This document shows positions 1-6,935 of a DNA stretch of 8,692 nucleotides, piece by piece (positions within the stretch are counted from its first letter, which is position 1; each line of letters starts with the position of its first letter). The DNA is from Spirochaetota bacterium (lineage in GTDB: Bacteria > Spirochaetota > JAGLSM01), in NCBI GenBank assembly GCA_023135745.1, contig JAGLSM010000061.1, positions 1 to 8,692 of the forward strand, read 5' to 3'. Both the position numbers and the translations under genes were made by a program. Below the pieces are notes generated by a model. That model did no database searches. It was given only the letters and a program-made list of their open reading frames with translations, and was not told where the DNA came from.

Positions 1-797
1 TCTTTAAAGAGATCCTTTTTTGTATTGATTAAATCAACCATAATGACATCCATCAGTAAAGTCATAATCTTTAATCCGGCGCCGAAACGCTTGATATTCT
101 TATTTCTTCCATCAGCCTTGAATTTGATTTCTTTCGACTGCTGGTAAGCTTCTATCTGTCTCATGTAGTCCTTCTGCCTGGCTTCCGGCAGGGCTTTGCT
201 GATGTTTCTTATATTAAAGCCGCCTCCGTGATCAACTATTGTCGCAAAAAAAGCATTGGGACGGATCTCCCACCTTACCACTATGCTTCTATCATTATAT
301 GAATTTCTTTTTATTTTTCTTGTATGTTTCATTGTTTCAAGAACAGCATTTGTAAGACCTTCATCAAGGCAGACAAGTATATCATTGGCTTCGTATTTGT
401 TCACCCCGGCATTTTCAAGATCCCTGCTCAGACGGTCTATTACCTTGCTCAATACATCAGGATTGGGGGATATTGACTCCTGATAAGCTATGGATTCTAT
501 CTTTCTGACTTTTTCCTTAGGAACAAATAAGAAATCAAGCCTGCATAAAGAAAGAATCTTTTCTACCATAGGGGAAGCAATAATATATATGTAGCAGTTT
601 ATCTTTCTATAATGATTGTATATCGAAATTAATGAACCTATCCCTGAACTATCAATATAATCAACTTTAGTAAGATCAAGGCTGAAATCCTGATTATAAC
701 CATAATTTACTATTCTCTTATCAAAACCCAGAGCAGAATAAAAATCTATATCTCCTGTCACCTTTACAAGATTCTCAAAACACGTGACATTAACCAT
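1..797 (-). CDS. STAS domain fused to SpoIIAB/RsbW-like ATPase (3' end beyond window)
   Basis: Cytoplasmic regulator joining two partner-switching modules in one chain. Residues 1-100 form a STAS domain: the segment DYIDSSGIGSL (46-56) carries the Ser50-Ser51 pair where SpoIIAA/RsbV antagonists are phosphorylated. Residues 110-265 form a GHKL ATPase of the SpoIIAB/RsbW type: N box DEGLTNAV with Glu146 and Asn150, G1 box VDHGGGFN with Asp189, and G2 box FGAGLKIM with Gly239 and Gly241. About 45 residues separate the G1 and G2 boxes, longer than in classic SpoIIAB. ATG at 797 is preceded by AGGAG (804-808) six bases away. The frame is open for 265 codons to the left edge, so the C-terminus is missing. 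It is divergent from the ECF sigma operon. In the known family the ATPase phosphorylates a STAS serine or binds a sigma factor; whether this one acts on its own STAS domain, on another protein, or on a sigma factor is not shown. Confidence 0.88.
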   Translation of the reverse strand, partial: MVNVTCFENLVKVTGDIDFYSALGFDKRIVNYGYNQDFSLDLTKVDYIDSSGIGSLISIYNHYRKINCYIYIIASPMVEKILSLCRLDFLFVPKEKVRKIESIAYQESISPNPDVLSKVIDRLSRDLENAGVNKYEANDILVCLDEGLTNAVLETMKHTRKIKRNSYNDRSIVVRWEIRPNAFFATIVDHGGGFNIRNISKALPEARQKDYMRQIEAYQQSKEIKFKADGRNKNIKRFGAGLKIMTLLMDVIMVDLINTKKDLFK

Positions 798-851
798 ATT
801 AAACTCCTGATATATTAATTTTCTTTAAATATTAACTTCTTTTTATAATTT

Positions 852-940
852 ATTTGTCCCGATGCAATAATCCAAGAGTAAATCACCTCACATTCTAATA
901 CGAATTAAACATTAAAAAGGGACATAATTATTGCACAAAT
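852..940. repeat. Bulged inverted repeat with crossing second repeat pair
   Basis: ATTTG (852-856) and TGCAATAAT (863-871) are exactly complementary to ATTATTGCA (927-935) and CAAAT (936-940), giving 14 base pairs with a six-base bulge TCCCGA on the left side and a 55-base loop. A second pair, TGTCCC (855-860) and GGGACA (919-924), crosses the first instead of nesting in it. The left arm starts about 55 bases upstream of the STAS gene start, so on the minus strand this could be an operator pair or a leader structure. The function is unknown. Confidence 0.5.
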
Positions 941-1041
941 TTTAAAAAAAAATGATCCACAGAGAGCCGAGAAGCATATACATTAAATATTATTAATTAC
1001 ATCACTTTTAAATACTTTAGGTCAAAAAAATAAATTTTCTT

Positions 1042-1072
1042 TTAACCTTATGTATCCATTATAGTCTATAAT
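1042..1072 (+). promoter_or_regulatory. Candidate promoter of the ECF sigma operon, possibly self-recognised
   Basis: Two readings overlap. AACCTT (1044-1049), 15 bases, then TCTAT (1065-1069) resembles the ECF/RpoE-type layout of an AAC-containing -35 and a TCT-containing -10, which would fit autoregulation. A perfect TATAAT lies at 1067-1072 with a weak TTAACC (1042-1047) 19 bases upstream, which would fit the housekeeping sigma factor. Either places transcription start near 1078, giving a leader of about 18 bases before the GTG start. Confidence 0.45.
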
Positions 1073-1095
1073 TACACAAAATGAAAGAGTGAATT

Positions 1096-1641
1096 GTGAA
1101 AAACTACAAAAAAAGTGATGAACATCTTATTCAGCTTGTAAAAGAAGGGAATACAATGGGTTTCGATGATCTGTATCATAAATACTCGGCCAGGATATAC
1201 TCGGCTATTTTCAGGATTACAAGGGACGAACACGAAGCCGAAGATCTCCTGCAGGATACTTTTGTAAAAGTCTACAAGGGTTTAAAAAAATTCAAATTTA
1301 AAAGCTCTTTCTACACATGGCTTTATAGAATAGCGATAAATACGACTCTTACGCATATGAAAAAAAGTAATAAAAAAAAGGAGAGCACTCTGGATGAAAA
1401 TCTGGTAGGCATTGATGGTACTTCTCACTCGGAATTATCAAACTCCTTCATAAAAAAGAGAATAAAAGAAAGCCTTGAGAGCCTTCCCGAAAAACAACGA
1501 ATGGTTTTTTCACTTCGTTTTTATGAAAATCTTCGTTTTCATGAAGTAGCTGATGTATTAAAAATTACAAATAATAACGCGAAGGTTCTTTTTCACCATG
1601 CTATAAACAAAATGAAAACCCTTTTAGGAGATGTATTATGA
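1096..1641 (+). CDS. ECF-family RNA polymerase sigma factor (RpoE-like)
   Basis: Alternative sigma factor of 181 residues, the usual ECF size, directing RNA polymerase to a stress regulon. Region 2 spans about residues 22-92, with the conserved core EAEDLLQDTFVKVYKGL (47-63) followed by SSFYTWLYRIAINT, the promoter -10 recognition segment. A Lys/Ser-rich linker leads to region 4 (about 122-178), with LPEKQRMVFSLRFYENL and a helix-turn-helix ending AKVLFHHAINKMK. The start is GTG at 1096: an in-frame TGA at 1090-1092 rules out extension, the next ATG would cut into region 2, and a weak GAGTG lies just upstream. The stop overlaps the next gene's ATG by four bases (ATGA), a mark of sigma/anti-sigma pairs. 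The regulon cannot be told from the sequence. Confidence 0.93.
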   Translation: MKNYKKSDEHLIQLVKEGNTMGFDDLYHKYSARIYSAIFRITRDEHEAEDLLQDTFVKVYKGLKKFKFKSSFYTWLYRIAINTTLTHMKKSNKKKESTLDENLVGIDGTSHSELSNSFIKKRIKESLESLPEKQRMVFSLRFYENLRFHEVADVLKITNNNAKVLFHHAINKMKTLLGDVL

Positions 1642-2168
1642 AAAAAATTATAAAATGCCTGCGCGATAATCAGGAAATTGTTGAGAAAGACAGTGTCTTT
1701 TTTTCAAAGATTCTTTTAAAAATCAAGGAAGAAGCTGAAAAAAAACCTTCAATTAAATCGTCAATAATGGAACAACTAAGAGGACATAAACTCTATTTAA
1801 ACCTGGCAGGGTTTGCAACAGCAGCTATTCTTGTATTTTTTCTGCTTAACACATTTATCCTTGTTAATAGTAGCAACAGCAAATCCGCAGTTTCAGGATT
1901 ATCCTACGACATAGCGTCAATATTATATGAAAACAACCTTTACCTTGTTGAGTCCGCTAAACAAGGCTCTGATGACGCTAAATTTGAACTATATAACAAG
2001 ATATACGAATGGATAAGCCGTAATAAAGACATGTCGGAAGACAATAATAATGAAGAGTATGTAGACGCCGATACAGATACTGCAATAATTGAAGACAGCA
2101 AAGATTCAAACGACAGCATTAGAGTAAAGGCGTTCATATATACAGAGTTTTTGATCAACGAGGTTTAA
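1638..2168 (+). CDS. Single-pass membrane protein, probable anti-sigma factor
   Basis: No family is recognised directly; the role is inferred from position. It is 176 residues: a charged cytoplasmic N-terminus (1-51), one transmembrane helix (about 52-76, AGFATAAILVFFLLNTFIL), and an exported C-terminal half. Basic residues before the helix and polar NSSNSKS after it support an N-in, C-out topology. This is the layout of RseA- or CnrY-like anti-sigma factors that hold an ECF factor at the membrane. The HxxxCxxC zinc motif of ZAS anti-sigma factors is absent, and only one Cys (Cys7) is present. Residues 131-159 are strongly acidic: 12 Asp/Glu and one Lys. Its ATG overlaps the sigma stop by four bases, implying coupled translation and near-equal amounts. 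Alternative: another membrane component of the stress response. Confidence 0.72.
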   Translation: MKKIIKCLRDNQEIVEKDSVFFSKILLKIKEEAEKKPSIKSSIMEQLRGHKLYLNLAGFATAAILVFFLLNTFILVNSSNSKSAVSGLSYDIASILYENNLYLVESAKQGSDDAKFELYNKIYEWISRNKDMSEDNNNEEYVDADTDTAIIEDSKDSNDSIRVKAFIYTEFLINEV

Positions 2169-2198
2169 TAACCTTAAAAAAATTAAAGGAGTTGTAAA

Positions 2199-2696
2199 AT
2201 GCAAAAACACACAAAACTAGCAGCAATGATCTTGATACTGACTATGAGTCTTTCTTTGCCTGCCATGGCAAAAAGGGGTAGAAGTCACAGAAGAGGAAAA
2301 AGACGCAGTATTCACGGAATATTTATGCGTGTTCTTAACAATCCCGGGGCGCTTAAGGAACTCGGTATTTCCGAATCAAAGGCAAAACTTATACGGACAA
2401 TCCTGTACAATAAAAAGAAACAGTTAATCCCGGTATTTGCCAAAATCAAAATCGACAGACTTAACATTCGTCAAGAGTATGAAAAGAATACAGTCAGCAG
2501 AAACAGAATACTAAGAATATACAAACGCATGCACAATAACCGATGGCTCATTAATAAAATCGGAATCAAGGCAAAAATCAGGGTATTGAACATGCTGACA
2601 GTAAAGCAAAGACAGCAGCTTAAAACAATGGGAAGAAGAAACTTTAGAAAATTCAATAGAAGAAGCGGCAGAAGATACAAAAAGAATTACAGATAG
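2199..2696 (+). CDS. Secreted, extremely basic Spy/CpxP-like periplasmic protein
   Basis: The 165-residue product begins with a clear Sec signal peptide: Lys near the start, hydrophobic core AAMILILTMSLSL, and probable cleavage after AMA at residue 24. By my count the mature 141 residues contain about 45 Lys/Arg against 5 Asp/Glu. The helical middle, with LGISESKAKLIRTIL and LTVKQRQQLK, recalls the LTxxQ repeats of Spy, CpxP and CnrX-type proteins, which act as periplasmic chaperones or as metal/stress sensors in front of an anti-sigma factor. The tail from about residue 145 is mostly Arg, Lys, Asn and Tyr. AGGAG (2187-2191) lies seven bases before ATG. It is the last gene of the sigma operon, followed directly by a terminator. 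Assignment to the Spy/CpxP family rests on weak motifs; no Cys or His-rich metal site is seen. Confidence 0.65.
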   Translation: MQKHTKLAAMILILTMSLSLPAMAKRGRSHRRGKRRSIHGIFMRVLNNPGALKELGISESKAKLIRTILYNKKKQLIPVFAKIKIDRLNIRQEYEKNTVSRNRILRIYKRMHNNRWLINKIGIKAKIRVLNMLTVKQRQQLKTMGRRNFRKFNRRSGRRYKKNYR

Positions 2697-2705
2697 ATCA
2701 AAATG

Positions 2706-2741
2706 AAAAACAGCCCGGGGATCCCCCTCGGGTTGTTTTTT
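2706..2741 (+). terminator. Intrinsic terminator of the ECF sigma operon
   Basis: A GC-rich hairpin pairs CAGCCCGGGG (2711-2720) with CCCTCGGGTTG (2725-2735) around a short loop, with two G-T pairs, and is followed by six T (2736-2741). Flanking A and T runs extend the stem. It begins ten bases after the operon's last stop codon. On the minus strand the stem is also followed by TTTTT, so it may also stop leftward transcripts coming from cmoB. Confidence 0.9.
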
Positions 2742-2801
2742 ATAAGACACCCTCTCCAAGTATGATATATTTTATTACCCGTTCGACCCCCTCCCAAGTA
2801 A

Positions 2802-2817
2802 GGGCCATGCATGGCCC
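2802..2817. repeat. Perfect 16-bp palindrome
   Basis: GGGCCATGCATGGCCC reads the same on both strands with no loop. It lies between the convergent sigma operon and cmoB, about 100 bases past the cmoB stop. No T-run follows on either strand, so it does not look like an intrinsic terminator. It could be a protein-binding site or chance. Confidence 0.5.
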
Positions 2818-2918
2818 CGACATTAGTCCCTAAAAAAATATCCGTGGAGATCAGTTGCATCCGCCAAATCCGCGTTCCTATCCTACCCTCACCTCAAACC
2901 AAATATTCACTTAGCGGC

Positions 2919-3866
2919 TTATTTTTCACACCTTGTATATATCCTGATCGGCGCCGGATAACCCTCAACGGTTAAATCAGGATTATCTTTTGAAATAAAA
3001 TCACTATAAGATTCATAGATCATCCAGTCGGTCACCCGCTGTTCAACTGAAGACATTTTATGAGTACAGAATGTCTTGACATCTTTAAATCCGGCTCTCT
3101 TCAGGAAATTTTCAAGACACTTTACCGTTGGAATAAAATAAGTACCGGGCACTTTTGCATACCGGCCTTCCGGGAATAATGCTACCGGATCATCTCCGGG
3201 AATACCCTGTGTTTCAATAACAAGGGTGCCGCCCTTTTTTAAAGACTCTCTAACCTTCTGCAATAATTCAAAGGGAGATCTGTGATGATATATGATTCCC
3301 ATTAAAAAAATGACATTAAATGAATTTTTGAAATAATGAAGATGCTCGACCCCGAACAGCTGCATATCAATGTTATTAATATTTGTAAGAGATTTTAACA
3401 GCTCAAAGCTGTAATAATACTTTATCATGGGATCTATCCCCAGAATAAAAGCAGGCTTATGTTCCATCATGCGGAACATATAATACCCGTTATTACAACC
3501 TATATCGCATATCAGCTTATCCTTTAAGTCCGGCATTTCAGGCAGAAGCCTGTCCCATTTTCTGTTACTCTGCCACTCAGCGTCTATGTCTATACCAAAA
3601 ATATTAAAAGGACCTTTACGCCACGGCATCATCTTTTTTAACGCGGTGTACAGCCTGGCACTTTGTTCCTTATTAATCTCAGAGGAGTCGCCTATGCGGA
3701 CAGTCTCCGAAGAAAAATCAAAACTTGCAGTTTTTATATCATTAACAGATTCAACAGCTTTCCTGAACTCAACGACACTATCGCGTTCATGCCATGTATT
3801 TCTCTCATCATAAATTTTCTTTATGGTCTCATAATCCGCATCAGGAAAATATCTCAAAAACTCCAA
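2919..3866 (-). CDS. cmoB: tRNA U34 carboxymethyltransferase CmoB
   Basis: Cytoplasmic enzyme that transfers a carboxymethyl group from carboxy-SAM to 5-hydroxyuridine at tRNA position 34, giving cmo5U, which lets one tRNA read extra codons. At 315 residues it is close to E. coli CmoB (323). Recognised landmarks are RKGPFNIFGIDIDAEW, the SAM-fold motif ICDIGCNNGYYM, MGIIYHHRSP and the C-terminal VEGYPAPIR. Lys84, Trp98, Lys103, Met189, Tyr193 and Arg308 sit at a constant offset of seven from the E. coli ligand-binding residues as I recall them (Lys91, Trp105, Lys110, Met196, Tyr200, Arg315), so the active site appears intact. The start is TTG at 3866: no ATG or GTG lies between it and an in-frame stop upstream, and GAAAGG precedes it by about eight bases. 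It follows cmoA by four bases in the same operon. Confidence 0.96.
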   Translation of the reverse strand: MEFLRYFPDADYETIKKIYDERNTWHERDSVVEFRKAVESVNDIKTASFDFSSETVRIGDSSEINKEQSARLYTALKKMMPWRKGPFNIFGIDIDAEWQSNRKWDRLLPEMPDLKDKLICDIGCNNGYYMFRMMEHKPAFILGIDPMIKYYYSFELLKSLTNINNIDMQLFGVEHLHYFKNSFNVIFLMGIIYHHRSPFELLQKVRESLKKGGTLVIETQGIPGDDPVALFPEGRYAKVPGTYFIPTVKCLENFLKRAGFKDVKTFCTHKMSSVEQRVTDWMIYESYSDFISKDNPDLTVEGYPAPIRIYTRCEK

Positions 3867-3870
3867 GCTG

Positions 3871-4596
3871 TCAGCCTTTCACAGCAAGAATTGAAACAAA
3901 ATTAAACCATTGAAAAAATGGTTCAACATGAACAAACCCTACTTTTTTTAAAAGCTCAATATTTTCTGAAACCGAAAACGGTATTAAGACATTTTCCAGA
4001 GCTTCCCTCTTTTTTGCTATTTCAAGATCCGAGTATCCCATAGATTTTTTAAAATTAATATAGAAATCAATAAAGGCCCTGTTGATCACAGGATCATGTG
4101 AGATAACCTTTTCACTCATTACAAGAACACCTTTTTCCCTGAGAAATCCATGAACTTTTTTTAAAAATGACTCGCGGATCACGGGTCTTAAAAACTGGAG
4201 AGTATAGTTGAGAATAACCGCGCCTGCGTCCTTTGTTTCAAAATCGTTTATATCACTAAGAACAAAATCAATCCCGGAAGTATGAGAAAACATTTTAACC
4301 CTGCTGCGTGACTTCTTAATCATTGCCTCAGAACCGTCAACTCCGACATATCTAAGATCCATCTTACTGAGTTTTTCAGACACCTTTATTAATGTCGTAC
4401 CTGTTGAAGAACCAAGATCATAAACTATATCCCTGGAATTTAGAAAACGGGATAATATATCACTGGTCATATCAATTACTTTGTCATAAAAAGGCACCGA
4501 GCGGTTAAGCATGTTTTCGAATACTTCTGCGACCTCAGAATTGAATTCAAAGTCCCTGCTTATCTCCGCCCTTTCATAAATTCTATCTTCGTTCAT
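3871..4596 (-). CDS. cmoA: Carboxy-SAM synthase CmoA
   Basis: Makes carboxy-S-adenosyl-L-methionine from SAM and prephenate, releasing phenylpyruvate; the product is the donor used by CmoB. The 241 residues match the family size (E. coli 247). Recognised blocks are FNSEVAEVFENMLNRSVPFY (18-37, with Tyr37 matching E. coli Tyr39), the nucleotide-binding motif VYDLGSSTGTTL, DGSEAMIKKSR, LNYTLQFLRP, LSEKVISHD, GYSDLEIAKKREALENVL (containing the conserved Arg) and the end FFQWFNFVSILAVK. ATG at 4596 has a weak AAGAG upstream. Nine bases separate it from the unknown gene before it and four from cmoB after it, so the three are probably cotranscribed. The hydroxylase that makes the ho5U substrate (TrhO or TrhP) is not in this window. 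Confidence 0.96.
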   Translation of the reverse strand: MNEDRIYERAEISRDFEFNSEVAEVFENMLNRSVPFYDKVIDMTSDILSRFLNSRDIVYDLGSSTGTTLIKVSEKLSKMDLRYVGVDGSEAMIKKSRSRVKMFSHTSGIDFVLSDINDFETKDAGAVILNYTLQFLRPVIRESFLKKVHGFLREKGVLVMSEKVISHDPVINRAFIDFYINFKKSMGYSDLEIAKKREALENVLIPFSVSENIELLKKVGFVHVEPFFQWFNFVSILAVKG

Positions 4597-4605
4597 AAAT
4601 TACTC

Positions 4606-6849
4606 TTATTTTCTATTCCTTGGATCCTGGGCTTTTTTAAATTCCTCCAACACAATTACCCCTATGTAACGAGTGAGGTATTTTTTATTACCAACTTTGG
4701 AAAATCTCAGGTCATTAGTGATATTATTAACCTCTGACGGAATACTGTCCTGTTTAAGCCGCTTTATTATGCTTTTTATTCTGGTATAAATGACCCCGTC
4801 TATATTAGCCCTATTCTGCTTGGCGGCTTCTCCTATTTTTGTATTCCATTGCGCGGCCAACTCATCCTTGCTCATACCATTAGCATAGTTGCTGTGTAAT
4901 TCTTTAAATTTACGCGGATCAATCTTTGCAGGCTGAGAAGGCCTTGATTTTGAAGAAGCATGAGTTTTTGCATGTTTTTTAATTTGTTTTTTCTTTTTTT
5001 GAACAGCCTTGGGTGATTTTGAAACCGGAACCGGTTTGTGTGATTCCCTATGTTTTGAGGATGAATCCATAATTGAAGAATTTTCAAAACTTACAGTATT
5101 CCACAAGGAATTGCCTGACCCCCCGCTTCTTCCAAATAACTTTGAAAGTTTTAGAAGAAGCTTACGCCAGAAAGATATGTCATTTCTGACTTTTTTAATT
5201 ATCTGAACTCTTGAATATCCAAGAAGAGCAAAAATTGTCTTTATTGTAACCTCATCACCTTTTTTAAAAAAGAAATTCTCTCTTGCTACATTATACTTTG
5301 AACACAGGACATTAAGAAGTCCGGGATACTTTAAAAAGTACACATATATATTATGTGCCATCGGATAGTCTTCTTCCAGGTGTTCACATATATCTTCATA
5401 CAGAGCTTTATCATTTTTCATAAGCAATTCTACTTTAGAATCATAACTATCAGTATAAAGCATATCGCCCCAGTGATCTATATACCTTCTCTTAATTATT
5501 CCACTATCCTTATCTTTAGCTTTTTCAAGATTTTCAATGTACAAACCCAGGATATGTTCCATATGAATATAATACTCACCAACAACTTTACCGGTGAATC
5601 TTATTATCTGTATTTCGGCAAACTCATTTTCTTTTTCTTCCGACTGATGCACACACTCTTTAATAAACTTCCGATGAGCCTCTTCATAAGCATCTTCGCC
5701 AAAAGTATTTTTATAATTTAAAGACTCGGTCATATTGTCAACTTCATCTTTTGTGACATATCTCTTATATCTTTTTATATGTTCTTTTATATTTGTCACA
5801 AGAGTCTCAACTGCCTGGCTTTCTCTTTTATTATCATATTCATTCATAAGATATGAATAAACAAGGTTTATGGTCTGCTTTAGGGTAACCTGCTCAGAAC
5901 CTTTACTCTGATTATAGCTGACTTCATGTGATAAGCGGTAAATAAGTGCCACCCATTGACCAAGATAATTACTGAATTCCTCACCCTTTTCATCTTTAAG
6001 TTTTTCAAACATTGACTGTACTGTAATTGATTGGCTGACAAATTTTTCAGATAAAAATTTATTCAGCTTCTGCATCATCATACCATTTGATCCTACTGAC
6101 GGATTAGCTATAAGTTGTTTAAAAAATTCAATTATTCTCAAAGACATAATACCATAGATTTGTTTCAACTGCTCAGTGGTAAATAAGACAAGATAATTAT
6201 TTCCAAAATCGATATTAACGAGCTCCGACCGATCCTTTTCCTGATTAAGAATATTATGGAGCCTTTTCCTGCCAAATTCCTTCAACGGAATTGACTCAAT
6301 ATAAATTGATTCGCTTATCTCACCCTTAATTTCCTGCTGAATTTCTTTTATAGTAGTTAAAGGGTAATGCCTGTTGCTTATTACATTTTTAAATTTGTTA
6401 TTTAGAATAGACTTGATTTTTTCCAGCTGGGGACTGTCTTTTCCGGCACCCTCAAGAAGAGCTATTGTTTTTACTACTGTTTTATTCCTTAATATTTTAC
6501 CAATATAGCATAGTTTTTTTTCTTCCAGTAAATCCAGCAGGGGATTTAGGTTATTTCTTAATGTTTCCTCTCCATGAGGAAACCACGGTGCAGATCTAAG
6601 ATTATTGGGATTTGAAGCCCATTTTAAAACAGTATCAAAAAAATAATCATAGGTAATAATTGCTCTTTTTGTTTTTAAATATTGAGACTCAATAATTTCA
6701 CACAAGAACTGAAAAAGTTTTCTGAAAATTTTATCTTTTATTGTAGCACTTCTCAATCCAATATCGTTATAAAGAGATTCTCTTTCCTGAGGCAGTTTAT
6801 CCTTGAATCTTTGAGCATAGTGAGGAAGAACCCATTTTATTTCCTGCAT
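4606..6849 (-). CDS. Large soluble protein of unknown function, operon partner of cmoAB
   Basis: I do not recognise this family. The 747-residue product has no signal peptide or clear transmembrane segment, so it is probably cytoplasmic. Residues 1 to about 570 look mainly helical and charged. This part ends in a basic amphipathic stretch (FWRKLLLKLSKLFGR, about 560-574) that might touch membrane or nucleic acid. Residues 575 to about 640 are a Gly/Ser-rich then Lys-rich disordered linker, including KKKKQIKKHAK near 618-628. Residues about 640-747 form a compact basic C-terminal module (PRKFKELHSNYANGMSKDEL, then IKSIIKRLKQD). No catalytic motif, Walker box, HTH or Cys cluster was found. ATG at 6849 has AGGG seven bases upstream and a strong promoter at 6908-6935. 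It leads cmoA by nine bases, which suggests shared expression but does not prove a role in tRNA modification. Confidence 0.85.
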   Translation of the reverse strand: MQEIKWVLPHYAQRFKDKLPQERESLYNDIGLRSATIKDKIFRKLFQFLCEIIESQYLKTKRAIITYDYFFDTVLKWASNPNNLRSAPWFPHGEETLRNNLNPLLDLLEEKKLCYIGKILRNKTVVKTIALLEGAGKDSPQLEKIKSILNNKFKNVISNRHYPLTTIKEIQQEIKGEISESIYIESIPLKEFGRKRLHNILNQEKDRSELVNIDFGNNYLVLFTTEQLKQIYGIMSLRIIEFFKQLIANPSVGSNGMMMQKLNKFLSEKFVSQSITVQSMFEKLKDEKGEEFSNYLGQWVALIYRLSHEVSYNQSKGSEQVTLKQTINLVYSYLMNEYDNKRESQAVETLVTNIKEHIKRYKRYVTKDEVDNMTESLNYKNTFGEDAYEEAHRKFIKECVHQSEEKENEFAEIQIIRFTGKVVGEYYIHMEHILGLYIENLEKAKDKDSGIIKRRYIDHWGDMLYTDSYDSKVELLMKNDKALYEDICEHLEEDYPMAHNIYVYFLKYPGLLNVLCSKYNVARENFFFKKGDEVTIKTIFALLGYSRVQIIKKVRNDISFWRKLLLKLSKLFGRSGGSGNSLWNTVSFENSSIMDSSSKHRESHKPVPVSKSPKAVQKKKKQIKKHAKTHASSKSRPSQPAKIDPRKFKELHSNYANGMSKDELAAQWNTKIGEAAKQNRANIDGVIYTRIKSIIKRLKQDSIPSEVNNITNDLRFSKVGNKKYLTRYIGVIVLEEFKKAQDPRNRK

Positions 6850-6907
6850 GAATAAGCCCTATTTGTATATAAAGTAAGATGTTAAAAAACTGAGATACTA
6901 TAATCAG

Positions 6908-6935
6908 ATTATCTTATGTATCAGGCTCGTGTCAA
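6908..6935 (-). promoter_or_regulatory. Near-consensus sigma-70 promoter for the unknown gene-cmoA-cmoB operon
   Basis: Read on the minus strand, TTGACA (6935-6930) is a perfect -35 box, followed after 16 bases by GATAAT (6913-6908), one mismatch from the -10 consensus. Transcription would start near 6900, leaving a leader of about 50 bases before the ATG at 6849. It is the best promoter in the window and marks a transcription unit separate from the phosphatase gene. Confidence 0.8.

Larger units (their letters stand above)
798..1095. other. Divergent intergenic control region
   Basis: This very AT-rich stretch of 298 bases separates the minus-strand STAS-ATPase gene from the plus-strand sigma operon. 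It holds the ribosome binding site of the STAS gene (804-808), a bulged inverted repeat (852-940) and a candidate promoter for the sigma operon (1042-1072). I see no convincing -35/-10 pair for the leftward gene and no small gene. Confidence 0.7.

Noticed and set aside
256..483. Plus-strand open frame of 75 codons
   Set aside because: It lies antisense inside the STAS-ATPase gene, whose motifs are unmistakable, and has no recognisable domain.
855..885. Sigma-54-like words on the minus strand (TTGGATTATTGCAT)
   Set aside because: The GG and GC elements are six bases apart instead of the ten required for a -24/-12 promoter.
2471..2759. Minus-strand open frames opposite the basic secreted protein
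   Set aside because: They are shadows of a Lys/Arg-rich gene and run into or across the intrinsic terminator.
2742..2918. Search for a small gene or RNA between the convergent operons
   Set aside because: Apart from the palindrome at 2802-2817 I see no start with a ribosome binding site and no tRNA-like or riboswitch-like fold.
5353..5721. Plus-strand open frame of 122 codons, rich in Ile and Phe
   Set aside because: It is antisense to the 747-residue gene; its hydrophobic look comes from complementing Lys/Glu/Asn-rich codons, and it has no supporting context.
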